Positions 52,790 to 61,591 of a DNA stretch of 64,000 nucleotides are shown piece by piece. The stretch comes from a cf. Phormidesmis sp. LEGE 11477 (lineage in GTDB: Bacteria; Cyanobacteriota; Cyanobacteriia; Phormidesmidales; Phormidesmidaceae). Numbering within the stretch: position 1 is the stretch's first letter; every line of letters begins with the position of its first letter. The position numbers and the translations under genes are program-made. Location of the stretch: NCBI RefSeq assembly GCF_015207105.1, contig NZ_JADEXO010000004.1, positions 1-64,000 on the forward strand, given 5' to 3'. A model generated the notes under the pieces. That model saw nothing but the letters and a program-made list of their open reading frames with translations, was not told the DNA's origin and did no database searches.

Positions 52790-54010
52790 ATGACGTTTAC
52801 TATTGCCGCCCCCCATCTAAAAACTCAGCCCAAAACTCAGCCTAAAACTCAGCTCAAACCGCTTCAGCAGGACTTCAGCGTTCGCTTTACCTACGACGTA
52901 CATTTCACACAAAGGTTATTTGACACTGATAATCCACTTCTCGCAGATGTTTTGACCCAGATAAAAACGTCTTCTACCCAGGTCTTTGTTGTAGTCGATT
53001 CAGGCGTAGCGCAGGCTCACCCTCAGCTCGTCAGTCAGATAAAAGCCTATGCCAGGCGCTATTCAGAAGCGATTACGCTGGTGGCAGAGCCGTTGATAGT
53101 ACCCGGTGGAGAGATTGTTAAGCAGAGCGCAGAGTGGGTAGAGAAGATTCAAGACGCGGTGAATAGAACAGCAATCTGTCGACACTCTTATGTGATGGCG
53201 ATTGGTGGCGGCGCTGTTTTGGATATGGCTGGCTATGCGGCGGCGACGGCTCATCGTGGGGTGCGCTTGATTCGTGTACCGACCACTGTACTGGCTCAAA
53301 ATGACTCTGGCGTGGGGGTAAAAAATGGCATTAACGCCTTTGGCAAGAAGAATTTTTTAGGCGCTTTTGCACCGCCGACGCTAGTGTTCAATGACTTTGA
53401 TTTTCTGAAGGCTTTGGGCGATCGCGACTGGCGATCGGGCATTCCAGAGGCGGTGAAAGTCGCTTTGATCAAAGACGCAGATTTCTTCAGCTTTATTGAA
53501 ACGTCGGCTTCTGCGCTAGATCGACGAAATATGGAAGCGATGAAAGAACTGGTTTATCGCTGCGCTAAGCACCATGTCGAGCACATTGGTGGATATGGCG
53601 ACCCGTTTGAAAAGGGCTCCTCGCGTCCGCTGGATTTTGGTCACTGGGCCGCCCACCGTTTAGAGCATCTGACTGACTATGCGCTGCGTCACGGTGAAGC
53701 GGTTGCCATTGGTATCGCTTTAGACAGCACTTACTCTTACCTCCAGGGCCATCTCGATATTGATAGCTGGCAGCGTATCCTGAGCACGCTCCAGACGCTC
53801 GGCTTTGAGCTTTACGTTCCTGAACTAAGTAGCTACCTCAATCATCCCAGTCATCCTGACTCGATCTTCAGAGGATTGAGTGAGTTTAGAGAGCACCTCG
53901 GCGGTGAGCTAACTATTATGCTGCTAAAAGCAATCGGTGTGGGTTTTGAAGTGCATGCGGTGGATTTTGATGTGTATCGTCAGGCGATCGCGCTATTGCA
54001 GGAGTCCTAA
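52790..54010 (+). CDS. eboD: 3-dehydroquinate synthase-like sugar phosphate cyclase, EboD
   Basis: The protein has the NAD-binding GGGAVLDMAGYAAATAHRGV, the RVPTTVLAQNDSGVGVKNGINAFGKKNFLGAF segment and metal-binding HWAAHRLE and LRHGEAVAIG regions of the DHQS/EEVS superfamily. In ebo clusters this enzyme is thought to make a cyclitol from a sugar phosphate; it is distinct from shikimate-pathway AroB. The first 25 residues repeat KTQPKTQ units. It starts at ATG 52790. The stop is directly followed by the eboE ATG. Confidence 0.92.
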   Translation: MTFTIAAPHLKTQPKTQPKTQLKPLQQDFSVRFTYDVHFTQRLFDTDNPLLADVLTQIKTSSTQVFVVVDSGVAQAHPQLVSQIKAYARRYSEAITLVAEPLIVPGGEIVKQSAEWVEKIQDAVNRTAICRHSYVMAIGGGAVLDMAGYAAATAHRGVRLIRVPTTVLAQNDSGVGVKNGINAFGKKNFLGAFAPPTLVFNDFDFLKALGDRDWRSGIPEAVKVALIKDADFFSFIETSASALDRRNMEAMKELVYRCAKHHVEHIGGYGDPFEKGSSRPLDFGHWAAHRLEHLTDYALRHGEAVAIGIALDSTYSYLQGHLDIDSWQRILSTLQTLGFELYVPELSSYLNHPSHPDSIFRGLSEFREHLGGELTIMLLKAIGVGFEVHAVDFDVYRQAIALLQES

Positions 54011-55300
54011 ATGCAAGTTAATTACCTCACGCAAGGCAATATGCAGGCCGATGTAAAAGCCAATGTGAAAGACGGTGCAAAAGATAACAGGGAAGGCGAT
54101 CGCGCCCTGCACCTAACCTACTGTTCTAATATTCACCCTGGTGAAACCTGGGCCGAAGTTAAGCAAAATCTCGAAACCTATCTGCCCGCCCTAAAGCAGC
54201 GACTTTCTCCTGAATCACCCTTTGGCATTGGGCTGAGGCTATCGGATCTAGCTGCGCGAGAAATCTTGGAACAAGATCATCTAAAGGCATTCAAAACCTG
54301 GCTAGAAGCAGAAGATCTATACGTCTTTACGATCAACGGCTTTCCGTATGGTGGATTTCATCATCAGGTCGTCAAAGACAATGTCTATGCCCCAGATTGG
54401 TCAAAACCCGAACGGCTAGACTATACGCTGCGACTGGTAGAGATTCTTTCTGCGCTCTTGCCTGACGGTATGGATGGCGGCATCTCTACTGTTCCACTTT
54501 CCTACAAACCCTGGTGGGTAAATGATTCAGACGCTCGTGATATCGTATTTGCCGTTAGCACCCAGCAGCTGGCTCAGATCACGGCTAGGTTAGTAACACT
54601 AGAACAACAGGGCCAGCAGCTACATATCGATCTAGAGCCTGAGCCAGACGGCCTGCTAGAAAATGCGGCTGAAGTCATTGCCTATTTCAATGACTGGCTA
54701 CTGCCGATCGGCGGTGCCCAGCTAGGAAAAGAGCTAGGAATTTCTCAAGCGCAGGCAGAGCAGCACCTGCTAAATCACATTCAGATCTGCTATGACACCT
54801 GCCACTTTGCGGTGGAATATGAACACCCTCAGCAGGTGTTTGAACAGTTTCGGGCGGCGGGCATCAAGATTGGCAAAGGCCAGCTCAGTGCGGCTCTAAA
54901 AATTGAGCTGCCTAGTGACGTCGAAAAGCGTCAGTGGATGGCCACGCAGCTTGAGGCTTTTGCCGAATCAACCTACCTGCATCAGGTGATTGAACGTGGC
55001 GGCAATGGTGAGCTAAAGCAACATGCCGATTTGCAAAAGGCGCTGCCTCATTTTGTCAGCAGCGATGCCAAAGAATGGCGCACCCACTTTCATGTGCCGA
55101 TCTTTGTCGATCGATACCAGGCGTTTCAGTCAACCCAAGCAGAGATTACCTCGTTCCTAGCCGCGCTAAAGAACAATTTAGGATGTTCCCATCTTGAAAT
55201 CGAAACCTATACTTGGGACGTGTTGCCGGCTGAGATGAAGCTCGATATGCTGACCTCTATTCAGCGTGAGTACGAGTGGGTCTTGGAGAATTTTGCCTAG
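54011..55300 (+). CDS. eboE: Xylose-isomerase-like TIM-barrel protein, EboE
   Basis: The start ATG directly follows the eboD stop codon, so translation is coupled. HLTYCSNIHPGETW, FTINGFPYGGFH, GISTVPLSYKPWW, HIDLEPEPDGLLEN (Glu ligand) and ICYDTCHFAVEYE (Asp/His) are hallmarks of EboE, a sugar isomerase/AP endonuclease 2 fold protein. The first 35 residues are an acidic/Lys extension not in the fold. The reaction is unknown but likely acts on the cyclitol or sugar intermediate. Confidence 0.9.
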   Translation: MQVNYLTQGNMQADVKANVKDGAKDNREGDRALHLTYCSNIHPGETWAEVKQNLETYLPALKQRLSPESPFGIGLRLSDLAAREILEQDHLKAFKTWLEAEDLYVFTINGFPYGGFHHQVVKDNVYAPDWSKPERLDYTLRLVEILSALLPDGMDGGISTVPLSYKPWWVNDSDARDIVFAVSTQQLAQITARLVTLEQQGQQLHIDLEPEPDGLLENAAEVIAYFNDWLLPIGGAQLGKELGISQAQAEQHLLNHIQICYDTCHFAVEYEHPQQVFEQFRAAGIKIGKGQLSAALKIELPSDVEKRQWMATQLEAFAESTYLHQVIERGGNGELKQHADLQKALPHFVSSDAKEWRTHFHVPIFVDRYQAFQSTQAEITSFLAALKNNLGCSHLEIETYTWDVLPAEMKLDMLTSIQREYEWVLENFA

Positions 55301-55342
55301 CGTTGCCTGTCTAGCACTGTCTACCTAGCGCTACCTATTTCT

Positions 55343-56731
55343 ATGAAGAAAACTGTTGTTCTAAACGTTGTTGGCCTCACCCAAAATCTAATCGGTGAGC
55401 ATACCCCTTATCTATCGCGCTGGATGGAGCGAGGGAAACAGGTGGCGATCGCGCCCATAATCCCAGCAGTCACCTGTGCGGTTCAGTCCACCTACCTAAC
55501 GGGGCAATATCCTAGCGAACACGGGATTGTGGCGAATGGCTGGTACTTTCGCGATGACTGTGAAATCAAGTTTTGGCGACAGTCGAACAAGCTAGTACAG
55601 TCTCCTAAAATTTGGGACCAGGCCAGGGCAATCGATCCGAACTTCACCTGCGCCAATATGTTCTGGTGGTACAACATGTACTCAACGGCGGACTATGAGG
55701 TAACGCCGCGCCCGATGTATCCAGCAGACGGTCGCAAGCTGCCCGATATCAATTCCAAACCCGCTAGCCTGCGACCTCAGCTACAAGAAGCGCTTGGACA
55801 ATTCCCGCTTTTCAAGTTCTGGGGGCCAGTGACTTCGATTGAATCGAGCCGGTGGATTGCAGAGTCTTCTAAGTGGGTGGATGCCAAGCATGACCCGACG
55901 CTGACGCTGGTTTATCTCCCTCATCTAGACTATTGCTGTCAAAAAGTCGGCAATGACCCTGATGCGATTGCCACCGATCTGCGAGAAATTGACGAGGTTT
56001 GTGGCGATCTAATCGATTATTACGAGAAACGGGGAGCGCAAGTAATCGTACTCTCGGAATATGGCATTCAGCCTGTTTCAAAGCCGGTGCATCTCAATCG
56101 GGTGCTGCGACAAGAAGGACTGATGGAATTTCGAGAGGAGCTAGGACGAGAGCTGTTAGACGCGGGTGCGAGTAGGGTATTTGCGGTGGCTGACCATCAG
56201 CTTGCTCATATCTATGTAAATGATCCTGCTGATTTGCCGAAGGTGAAGGCGCTGCTCGAAGCGGTTGACGGCGTTGCCAAGGTTCTAGATGAAGCGGGTA
56301 AGCGTGACTATCATCTAGACCATGAGAGATCGGGAGAACTGGTTGCTGTCGCTGACCCTGATGCCTGGTTCACTTACTACTATTGGCTAGACGACAGCCG
56401 TGCGCCTGATTTTGCTCGTACTGTCGATATCCATCGCAAACCGGGCTATGACCCCGTTGAGATGTTTATTGATCCTTCTATTGCGCTAGCTAAGCCAAAA
56501 ATTGCCGCAACGTTGCTGAAGAAGAAGCTAGGTTTTCGCACTTTGATGGAATTTACGCCGCTAGATGCCAGTTTGGTCAAAGGCTCTCACGGTGCTTTTC
56601 CATCTGATCCGAGTGAAGGGGCGTTGCTGATCTCTCGTCAAGCAGAACACCTTGAGTCGAACACAGTTAAAGCGGTGGATGTCTGTGACGTTATTTTGAA
56701 ACATCTTTTTGAAGGCGACGTGAGTGTTTAG
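55343..56731 (+). CDS. eboF: Alkaline-phosphatase-superfamily (nucleotide pyrophosphatase-like) protein, EboF
   Basis: The protein starts TVVLNVVGLTQNLIGEHTPYLSRW; YPSEHGIVANGW supplies a superfamily His/Thr region, HLDYCCQKVG and VLSEYGIQPV are the metal-binding Asp/His-type segments, and VKGSHGAF the last His. The Asn in LNVVGL replaces the Asp metal ligand of classical members. It is the last gene of the ebo cluster and closes the operon, 42 bp after eboE. It starts at ATG 55343. Confidence 0.9.
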   Translation: MKKTVVLNVVGLTQNLIGEHTPYLSRWMERGKQVAIAPIIPAVTCAVQSTYLTGQYPSEHGIVANGWYFRDDCEIKFWRQSNKLVQSPKIWDQARAIDPNFTCANMFWWYNMYSTADYEVTPRPMYPADGRKLPDINSKPASLRPQLQEALGQFPLFKFWGPVTSIESSRWIAESSKWVDAKHDPTLTLVYLPHLDYCCQKVGNDPDAIATDLREIDEVCGDLIDYYEKRGAQVIVLSEYGIQPVSKPVHLNRVLRQEGLMEFREELGRELLDAGASRVFAVADHQLAHIYVNDPADLPKVKALLEAVDGVAKVLDEAGKRDYHLDHERSGELVAVADPDAWFTYYYWLDDSRAPDFARTVDIHRKPGYDPVEMFIDPSIALAKPKIAATLLKKKLGFRTLMEFTPLDASLVKGSHGAFPSDPSEGALLISRQAEHLESNTVKAVDVCDVILKHLFEGDVSV

Positions 56732-56782
56732 GGTAGAGAGGGACGTGGGTGAGGATGGTACCTGTTTGGCGGTATACATCGA

Positions 56783-56822
56783 GACCCACCCCGTCACTTC
56801 GTGCCACCCCTCCGAGGAGGGG
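56783..56822 (-). repeat. Dispersed 40-bp repeat, copy A (inverted relative to copy B)
   Basis: Read on the minus strand it starts CCCCTCCTCGGAGGGG, continues TGGCACGAAGTGAC and ends GGGGTGGGTC. It differs from the plus-strand copy at 61431-61470 at about two positions. The two copies face each other around the NACHT gene. Confidence 0.8.
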
Positions 56823-56885
56823 ACTTTCTTCAGGCCGTGAAGTTTAAGGCGATCCAACAAACTCGAATATCACAGCCGGGACAGA

Positions 56886-56975
56886 TCCCCTCCTCGGAGC
56901 GGTAGGAACCCGCGTCGTCGCACGGCGCTAGGGAATGCCTACCAAGACAGGGGTGGCCGAAGGCCGGGGTGGGTC
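56886..56975 (+). repeat. Composite dispersed repeat
   Basis: It combines CCCCTCCTCGGAG and GGGGTGGGTCGG ends of the 40-bp repeat with a middle block (CCCGCGTCGTCGCAC...CTAGGGAATGCCTACCA) shared with 49535-49573. It looks like one repeat inserted in another. Confidence 0.65.
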
Positions 56976-56991
56976 GGCAACTGAGGCAACA

Positions 56992-57312
56992 TTACAGTCT
57001 GATTCGCTTGGTCAGTATTGCCATCATCTCATTGGGTTTGCCTGTAGAAATGGGCTTGCTCCAATCGTTGGGTTCGGCGTAGCCTAGCTGGTGTAGCAGG
57101 CGAATGGTGTAGCGGATGGATGAGAGCGGGCCGAACAGCATGTGACGCACCGTTTCGTATTCGCCGTAGGCGCTGCCGGAATCGCTTGGCGGTGGCGTTG
57201 AACTGGCCTCTGCTGATGAGCTGACGGTAGGCGACTCTACCACGCTGGAAGTAGAAGAATGTGCAACAGAATCTGTGGACGCGGCTGCGCCCTGAACGGA
57301 AGGAAGAAACAT
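56992..57312 (-). CDS. Conserved small cyanobacterial protein, paralogue of the protein at 15349-15663
   Basis: The 106-residue protein has a Ser/Pro-rich variable first half and a conserved second half: YETVRHMLFGPLSSIRYTIRLLHQLGYAE then NDWSKPISTGKPNEMMAILTKRI. The pattern is the same as in the 15.3-kb copy. I know no named domain. It lies downstream of the NACHT-HEAT gene with a 288-bp leader that holds an AGCCACCCCG hairpin. The start is ATG 57312, preceded by CGGAGACC. Function unknown; possibly a small DNA- or RNA-related helix pair. Confidence 0.75.
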   Translation of the reverse strand: MFLPSVQGAAASTDSVAHSSTSSVVESPTVSSSAEASSTPPPSDSGSAYGEYETVRHMLFGPLSSIRYTIRLLHQLGYAEPNDWSKPISTGKPNEMMAILTKRIRL

Positions 57313-57600
57313 GAGATCTGGTCTCCGAGGTTTGGGTTTGAAGGAAACCAGAACTCAAAACTGCCTAGCCACCCCGCAAGTAGATGTAGTGCAAGTCGGG
57401 GTGGCTAAGGTACAGTTGTCCTTAGCCGTCCGGGATTGCTCGGTAATCCTTGAGGGTTAGCAGTCAGTGGGTGTGTCAGCACCTGCTGGCTGTGCTAAGT
57501 AGAATCGAGTTCTGAAATTGACTGCAATCGGCATCACAGCCATAGTTATTGAAGATAAGCTGATTTTCGACTGGCGTCAAGTTTGGGCTTGTGCCGCTGA
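57313..57600 (-). promoter_or_regulatory. Leader with perfect 10-bp hairpin before the small conserved gene
   Basis: On the minus strand AGCCACCCCG pairs exactly with CGGGGTGGCT over a loop of about 20 nt (region about 57361-57405) and is followed by GGCAGTTTTG. Similar to the leader at 14963-15348. It may be the terminator of the NACHT gene, an attenuator, or both. No other gene is seen. Confidence 0.6.
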
Positions 57601-60600
57601 CTAGCTGCCGGTCATCTCCCAAAGTGCGTCTATGCCTTTGCCAACGTAGGGTTCGTGCTGGTGCTGTTCGATCCACTGAACGAGGGCAGGCTTGATAGTG
57701 TCTGATTTTTTGGAGAGTGTGATTAGGGATTGGGCGGCGCGATCATCCATAAGAATAGAGTCAAAACGCTTGTTCTTTAATAGATTAAGTAAACTATAAG
57801 TAATTGTGTCAGAGCTGATGCCTAGCTGTCCCAAAGATTCGACCGCACAAGAACGCACGTCAAGGTCATCATCTCGAAGCAATCCTAGTAGGGCCGCGAT
57901 TACCACATCAGAGCTAGTACCTAGTTCACCCAAGGATTCAGCCACACGATAACGCACCTCAGAGTCGCCATTTTGAAGTAGTTCCACTAAAGTAGCTACC
58001 ACTCTGTCAGAGCTAATACTTATTCGTACTAAAGACTCAGCAGCAGAGGAACGCACACTCCAATTATCATCCTGAATTAGTTCTACTAGAGCGGAGATTG
58101 CTATGTTGGAACTATCGCCTAGTTCTCCCAAGGACTCAGCAGCACGGCAACGCACATTCCAATAATCATCCTGAATTAGTTCTACTAGAGCGGAGATTGC
58201 TATGTTGGAACTATCGCCTAGTTCTCCCAAGGACTCAGCCACACGATAACGCACATTCCAATAATCATCCTGAATTACTCTTAATAAAGTAGCGATCACT
58301 ATGTTAGAGCTAGTACATAGTTGTATTAAAGATTTGATCGCGCAAGAACGGACATTAGAATAGTCGTCTTGAAGCAATTTTAATAGAGCGTTAGTTACTG
58401 TATCGGAGCTAGTACCTAGTTCTCCTAAAGACTCAGCAGCACAAGACCGTACATCGAAGTCGCTGTCTTGAAGTAACTCTAACAGCCCATTGATTACTGT
58501 ATCAGAGCTAGTATCTATTTCTCCTAAGGACTCAGCCACACGATAACGCACATCAGAGCAGCCACTTTGAATCAGTTTCAACAGAGCATTGATTACTGTG
58601 TCAGAACTAGTACCTAGTCGTATTAAGGACTCAGCCGCATGGGAACGCACGTTGTGATCATCGTCTTGAAGCAGTTCCGACAGAGCATCGATCACTGCAT
58701 TAGAATTAGGACCTAGTTGTACTAAAGATTTAGCCACGCGAGAACGCACATTCCAGTTGTCATCCCGGAGTAGTCCTATTAAAGTATAGATTACTGTATC
58801 AGAGCTATTACCTAGTTCTCCTAAGGACTCAGCCGCGTGATAACGCACATTGGAGTAGTCGTCTTGAAGTAGTCTTACCAAAGCATCAATTACTGTATCA
58901 GAGCTATTACCTAGTTCTCCTAAGGACTTAGTCGCGCGGTAACGCACACTAGGGTGGCTATCTTGAAGCAGTGGTAGTATTTGCTGGACAACACTGTCTG
59001 ACTCTAGCCTGCTTCGATACCTATCAAAGCGTTCCTGCTTTATCTTCTGCTGGTGCTTTGTCAAGCATGCCATCACTGACGGAGCAAAAGGCGTATCTTT
59101 CAGGCCACTGATGGCATGAAAAACTTCACCGCGCAATTTGCTGCTAGGCTGTAGTTGCAATAAAATTTCTAAGTTCACTAGCTTAGTTAGAATCTCGTTG
59201 ATAGTTGCTGGGTCATTTATCTCTGTATTCTCAGCTAAGCAGCTTCCCGCAAACAGCACATCCCGGTGTAGCCACTGCTCATGTTCGCTACTAGCCTTTA
59301 AGATAGTTTTCAATGAGGCTTTCGCTTGGTTCGGAGTCTGCTGAGCTACTAGTAACAGCAGCACTTCTCGCCAGTGTGGATCGTGCAAATACTTTTTTAT
59401 ATGCTGTTTTGCGTGGGGTACATAGTTGTCATCATCCGGGTCCTGATCTTCTTGTAGATACAGAATCTCTTTTGAGCAAAGGTACTCCTGAAAGGTTTTG
59501 TGAACGAAGGCGTAGCGGCGATCCCCTTGCTTTGCTAACAGTCCCGCCCGGTCTTTGACAATCTTGTCAAGTAAGGTTTCTGCTTCTGCCCTGGCCGCAT
59601 AAGTCTCCAACTTTTCAGAAGCTTTTATCTCTTTTATAAACTTAGTTAGCTTCCCAATCAGGGTACTACGCTCGATCTGCGTTCCATTCTCCACATCATC
59701 CACGCTGCCCTGCGTATGAATCCAATAGGCTAGCCGCTCCATCAGCCGCCGAATATCTGGAATGTCTAGATACTTCAGCACGTGCCGAGTAGTCAACTCT
59801 TTATCTTCATCCCACTTAGAGATCAAGGTATCCACAGCGCTGTTGTACAGCTCGTGCCTTTGTCGGGGCAAAGTTCTGTATCGATGAATTAGCGTAATAA
59901 TTGTCAGCAACAGCGGATTACGCGCTAGCTGCTTGATTCGCGGTTTGTTTTCCAAGGCGCTACGCAGGCTATCTTTGCGCCGTTCTCGCTCAGAAGTCAA
60001 ATCAACCCGGCTGTCGTACCAGTGATTGATAAAGGTTTCAATCTTGTCATCATCAAACGGCAGCAGCTCGTAATGCGGATACTGCCTGCGGCTAAAGTAA
60101 TCATCTCGATACCCAGCCGGACGAGAGGTGATAATCGCCGGACAGCGAGGATACGCCCCCAGGAAAGTCTCAATCTTTCCCACCACCTTATGGCGCTGAG
60201 CGTCGTCGGCCACCTCATCCAATCCATCTAGCAAGATCAGCGCTTCCCCCGTCTCCAGCCAATGCCGAAAGAAATCAGTCGAAACGCTAGCCACCTCTAG
60301 GTCTGCCTTCACAAACTTAGTCAAAAAATCCAGCACCGACAGATCCGGCTCCCTCGCCAGATCGCGAATCCGAATCAACACCGGAAAACAGTCCGCCGTT
60401 GCGAATACCGAACCCGGTAGAGAATCTGATACAGACTTCGATGCAGAATCACTAGACGAAGCACCTTCCTGCGTCTGTATCTTTTTCAATTGTGCCGCCG
60501 CCGCCGTCACTACCCAGTAGTTCATCAGGGTCGTCTTCCCCGCTCCCGGCGCGCCTAGAATAACGATCCGCTGCTCGTCCTTTTTCTTCAACAGTTCCAC

Positions 60601-61323
60601 AGCCGATACAGCCTTCTGACCAGAATTCTCCTCCTTCATCAGAGCTAACTGCTGCTGTTGTTCCCACAGAATCCGCTTTTGCTCGTCTTGTGCAATCTCC
60701 AACGGCACCGTACTCACCAAATCAGCGCTGCTCTCATAGCGTTTGGCATCCTGCCGCCGCACATCTGGCATCACAAAGATTCTGGCCAGCTCACCCGGCT
60801 CATCCACCACCGTGCCATCCACCGCCATCCCAGAGAACACAACCTTTCCAGTCTTCGCTCTGAGCTGTTGGTAATATTGTTCTTTCGTAACCTGAAAGCT
60901 GAGAAAATTGTTGGTCGTTTGAAAGTACGCTTCAGTGAATGCCTGCATCCAGTCTTCGACCAGACCCGCCTCGATTGCCTTCAGTCGAGGATGCGCTTTG
61001 GCCTCTCTCAAAAACACTTTGGTCAGCAGTGCCGCATCAGGCTTTCCCTGCTTTTGTAGCGGCTTTTTCAGTTCTGAAATAGCCGTCCCCCGAAACGCCT
61101 CACTCAAAAAGCGATCAGTCCCCTTCAGTCCATCTCTCTCATAGGTCGCAAACAGCCTTGGCACCTTCCCATCAGCCTCACCGACCGCCTGGTTCAAAGC
61201 ATCCTTAATCGCAGAATCGCTCAGCTTGCGGTCAATCGCCTCGCCCAGCCCAGAACTCAGCTCAGACTTCGCCAAATCTAGCGCCAGCCCGCCAAAAAAC
61301 TTTGCTATCAGCGTTAATTCCAT
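57601..61323 (-). CDS. NACHT-domain ATPase with C-terminal HEAT-repeat array, 1240 aa
   Basis: An N-terminal helical domain of about 210 residues with no known enzyme motif is followed by a NACHT P-loop module: Walker A GAPGAGKTT (257-265), Walker B LILLDGLDE (362-370) and IITSRPAGYRDD (about 397-408). A winged-helix/linker region follows (FVHKTFQEYLCSKEIL). From about residue 790, roughly thirteen 33-residue HEAT units occur (DxxxxVRxxAAESLGELGxSSDT). STAND/NACHT proteins oligomerise on sensing a ligand through the repeats; bacterial NACHT proteins include anti-phage proteins. A defence role here is an inference. It starts at ATG 61323. Confidence 0.92.
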   Translation of the reverse strand: MELTLIAKFFGGLALDLAKSELSSGLGEAIDRKLSDSAIKDALNQAVGEADGKVPRLFATYERDGLKGTDRFLSEAFRGTAISELKKPLQKQGKPDAALLTKVFLREAKAHPRLKAIEAGLVEDWMQAFTEAYFQTTNNFLSFQVTKEQYYQQLRAKTGKVVFSGMAVDGTVVDEPGELARIFVMPDVRRQDAKRYESSADLVSTVPLEIAQDEQKRILWEQQQQLALMKEENSGQKAVSAVELLKKKDEQRIVILGAPGAGKTTLMNYWVVTAAAAQLKKIQTQEGASSSDSASKSVSDSLPGSVFATADCFPVLIRIRDLAREPDLSVLDFLTKFVKADLEVASVSTDFFRHWLETGEALILLDGLDEVADDAQRHKVVGKIETFLGAYPRCPAIITSRPAGYRDDYFSRRQYPHYELLPFDDDKIETFINHWYDSRVDLTSERERRKDSLRSALENKPRIKQLARNPLLLTIITLIHRYRTLPRQRHELYNSAVDTLISKWDEDKELTTRHVLKYLDIPDIRRLMERLAYWIHTQGSVDDVENGTQIERSTLIGKLTKFIKEIKASEKLETYAARAEAETLLDKIVKDRAGLLAKQGDRRYAFVHKTFQEYLCSKEILYLQEDQDPDDDNYVPHAKQHIKKYLHDPHWREVLLLLVAQQTPNQAKASLKTILKASSEHEQWLHRDVLFAGSCLAENTEINDPATINEILTKLVNLEILLQLQPSSKLRGEVFHAISGLKDTPFAPSVMACLTKHQQKIKQERFDRYRSRLESDSVVQQILPLLQDSHPSVRYRATKSLGELGNSSDTVIDALVRLLQDDYSNVRYHAAESLGELGNSSDTVIYTLIGLLRDDNWNVRSRVAKSLVQLGPNSNAVIDALSELLQDDDHNVRSHAAESLIRLGTSSDTVINALLKLIQSGCSDVRYRVAESLGEIDTSSDTVINGLLELLQDSDFDVRSCAAESLGELGTSSDTVTNALLKLLQDDYSNVRSCAIKSLIQLCTSSNIVIATLLRVIQDDYWNVRYRVAESLGELGDSSNIAISALVELIQDDYWNVRCRAAESLGELGDSSNIAISALVELIQDDNWSVRSSAAESLVRISISSDRVVATLVELLQNGDSEVRYRVAESLGELGTSSDVVIAALLGLLRDDDLDVRSCAVESLGQLGISSDTITYSLLNLLKNKRFDSILMDDRAAQSLITLSKKSDTIKPALVQWIEQHQHEPYVGKGIDALWEMTGS
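58066..58250 (-). repeat. Near-identical 99-bp repeat units inside the HEAT array
   Basis: The stretch starting ATCATCCTGAATTAG at 58066 reappears at 58165, and about 75 bases are identical. They encode HEAT units 8-10 (VELIQDDxWxVR). Other units are more diverged, so this pair was copied recently. Confidence 0.85.
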
Positions 61324-61430
61324 ACCAGCCCAGCACTCTTCAAAAGCTGGCCCTATTATGACGTGCCTGCAGGCTATTCGCGTTAGTTCGGGTTAAGCAA
61401 CTCACTGACTGCTCATCGCCTGAAGTAGAT

Positions 61431-61470
61431 CCCCTCCTCGGAGGGATGGCACGTAGTGACGGGGTGGGTC
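61431..61470 (+). repeat. Dispersed 40-bp repeat, copy B
   Basis: CCCCTCCTCGGAGGGA, TGGCACGTAGTGAC and GGGGTGGGTC; nearly identical to the inverted copy at 56783-56822. It lies in the 268-bp divergent spacer between the NACHT gene and nifD, and is close to the nifD promoter. Confidence 0.8.
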
Positions 61471-61591
61471 GGTTCCCAAAGCAACTAACCAGCATTCAAT
61501 ATCCACGACTAAAGCTAAACGCATACTGATTTAGCACCGCCGCTACTCCCATCCTAATCTCACAACTCCCTACACTTACTGAGAGGGCATT

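Noticed and set aside
58060-58260. CRISPR array suspected because of regular repeats
   Set aside because: The repeat is 99 bp, lies in a coding frame as HEAT units and has no unique spacers; no cas genes.
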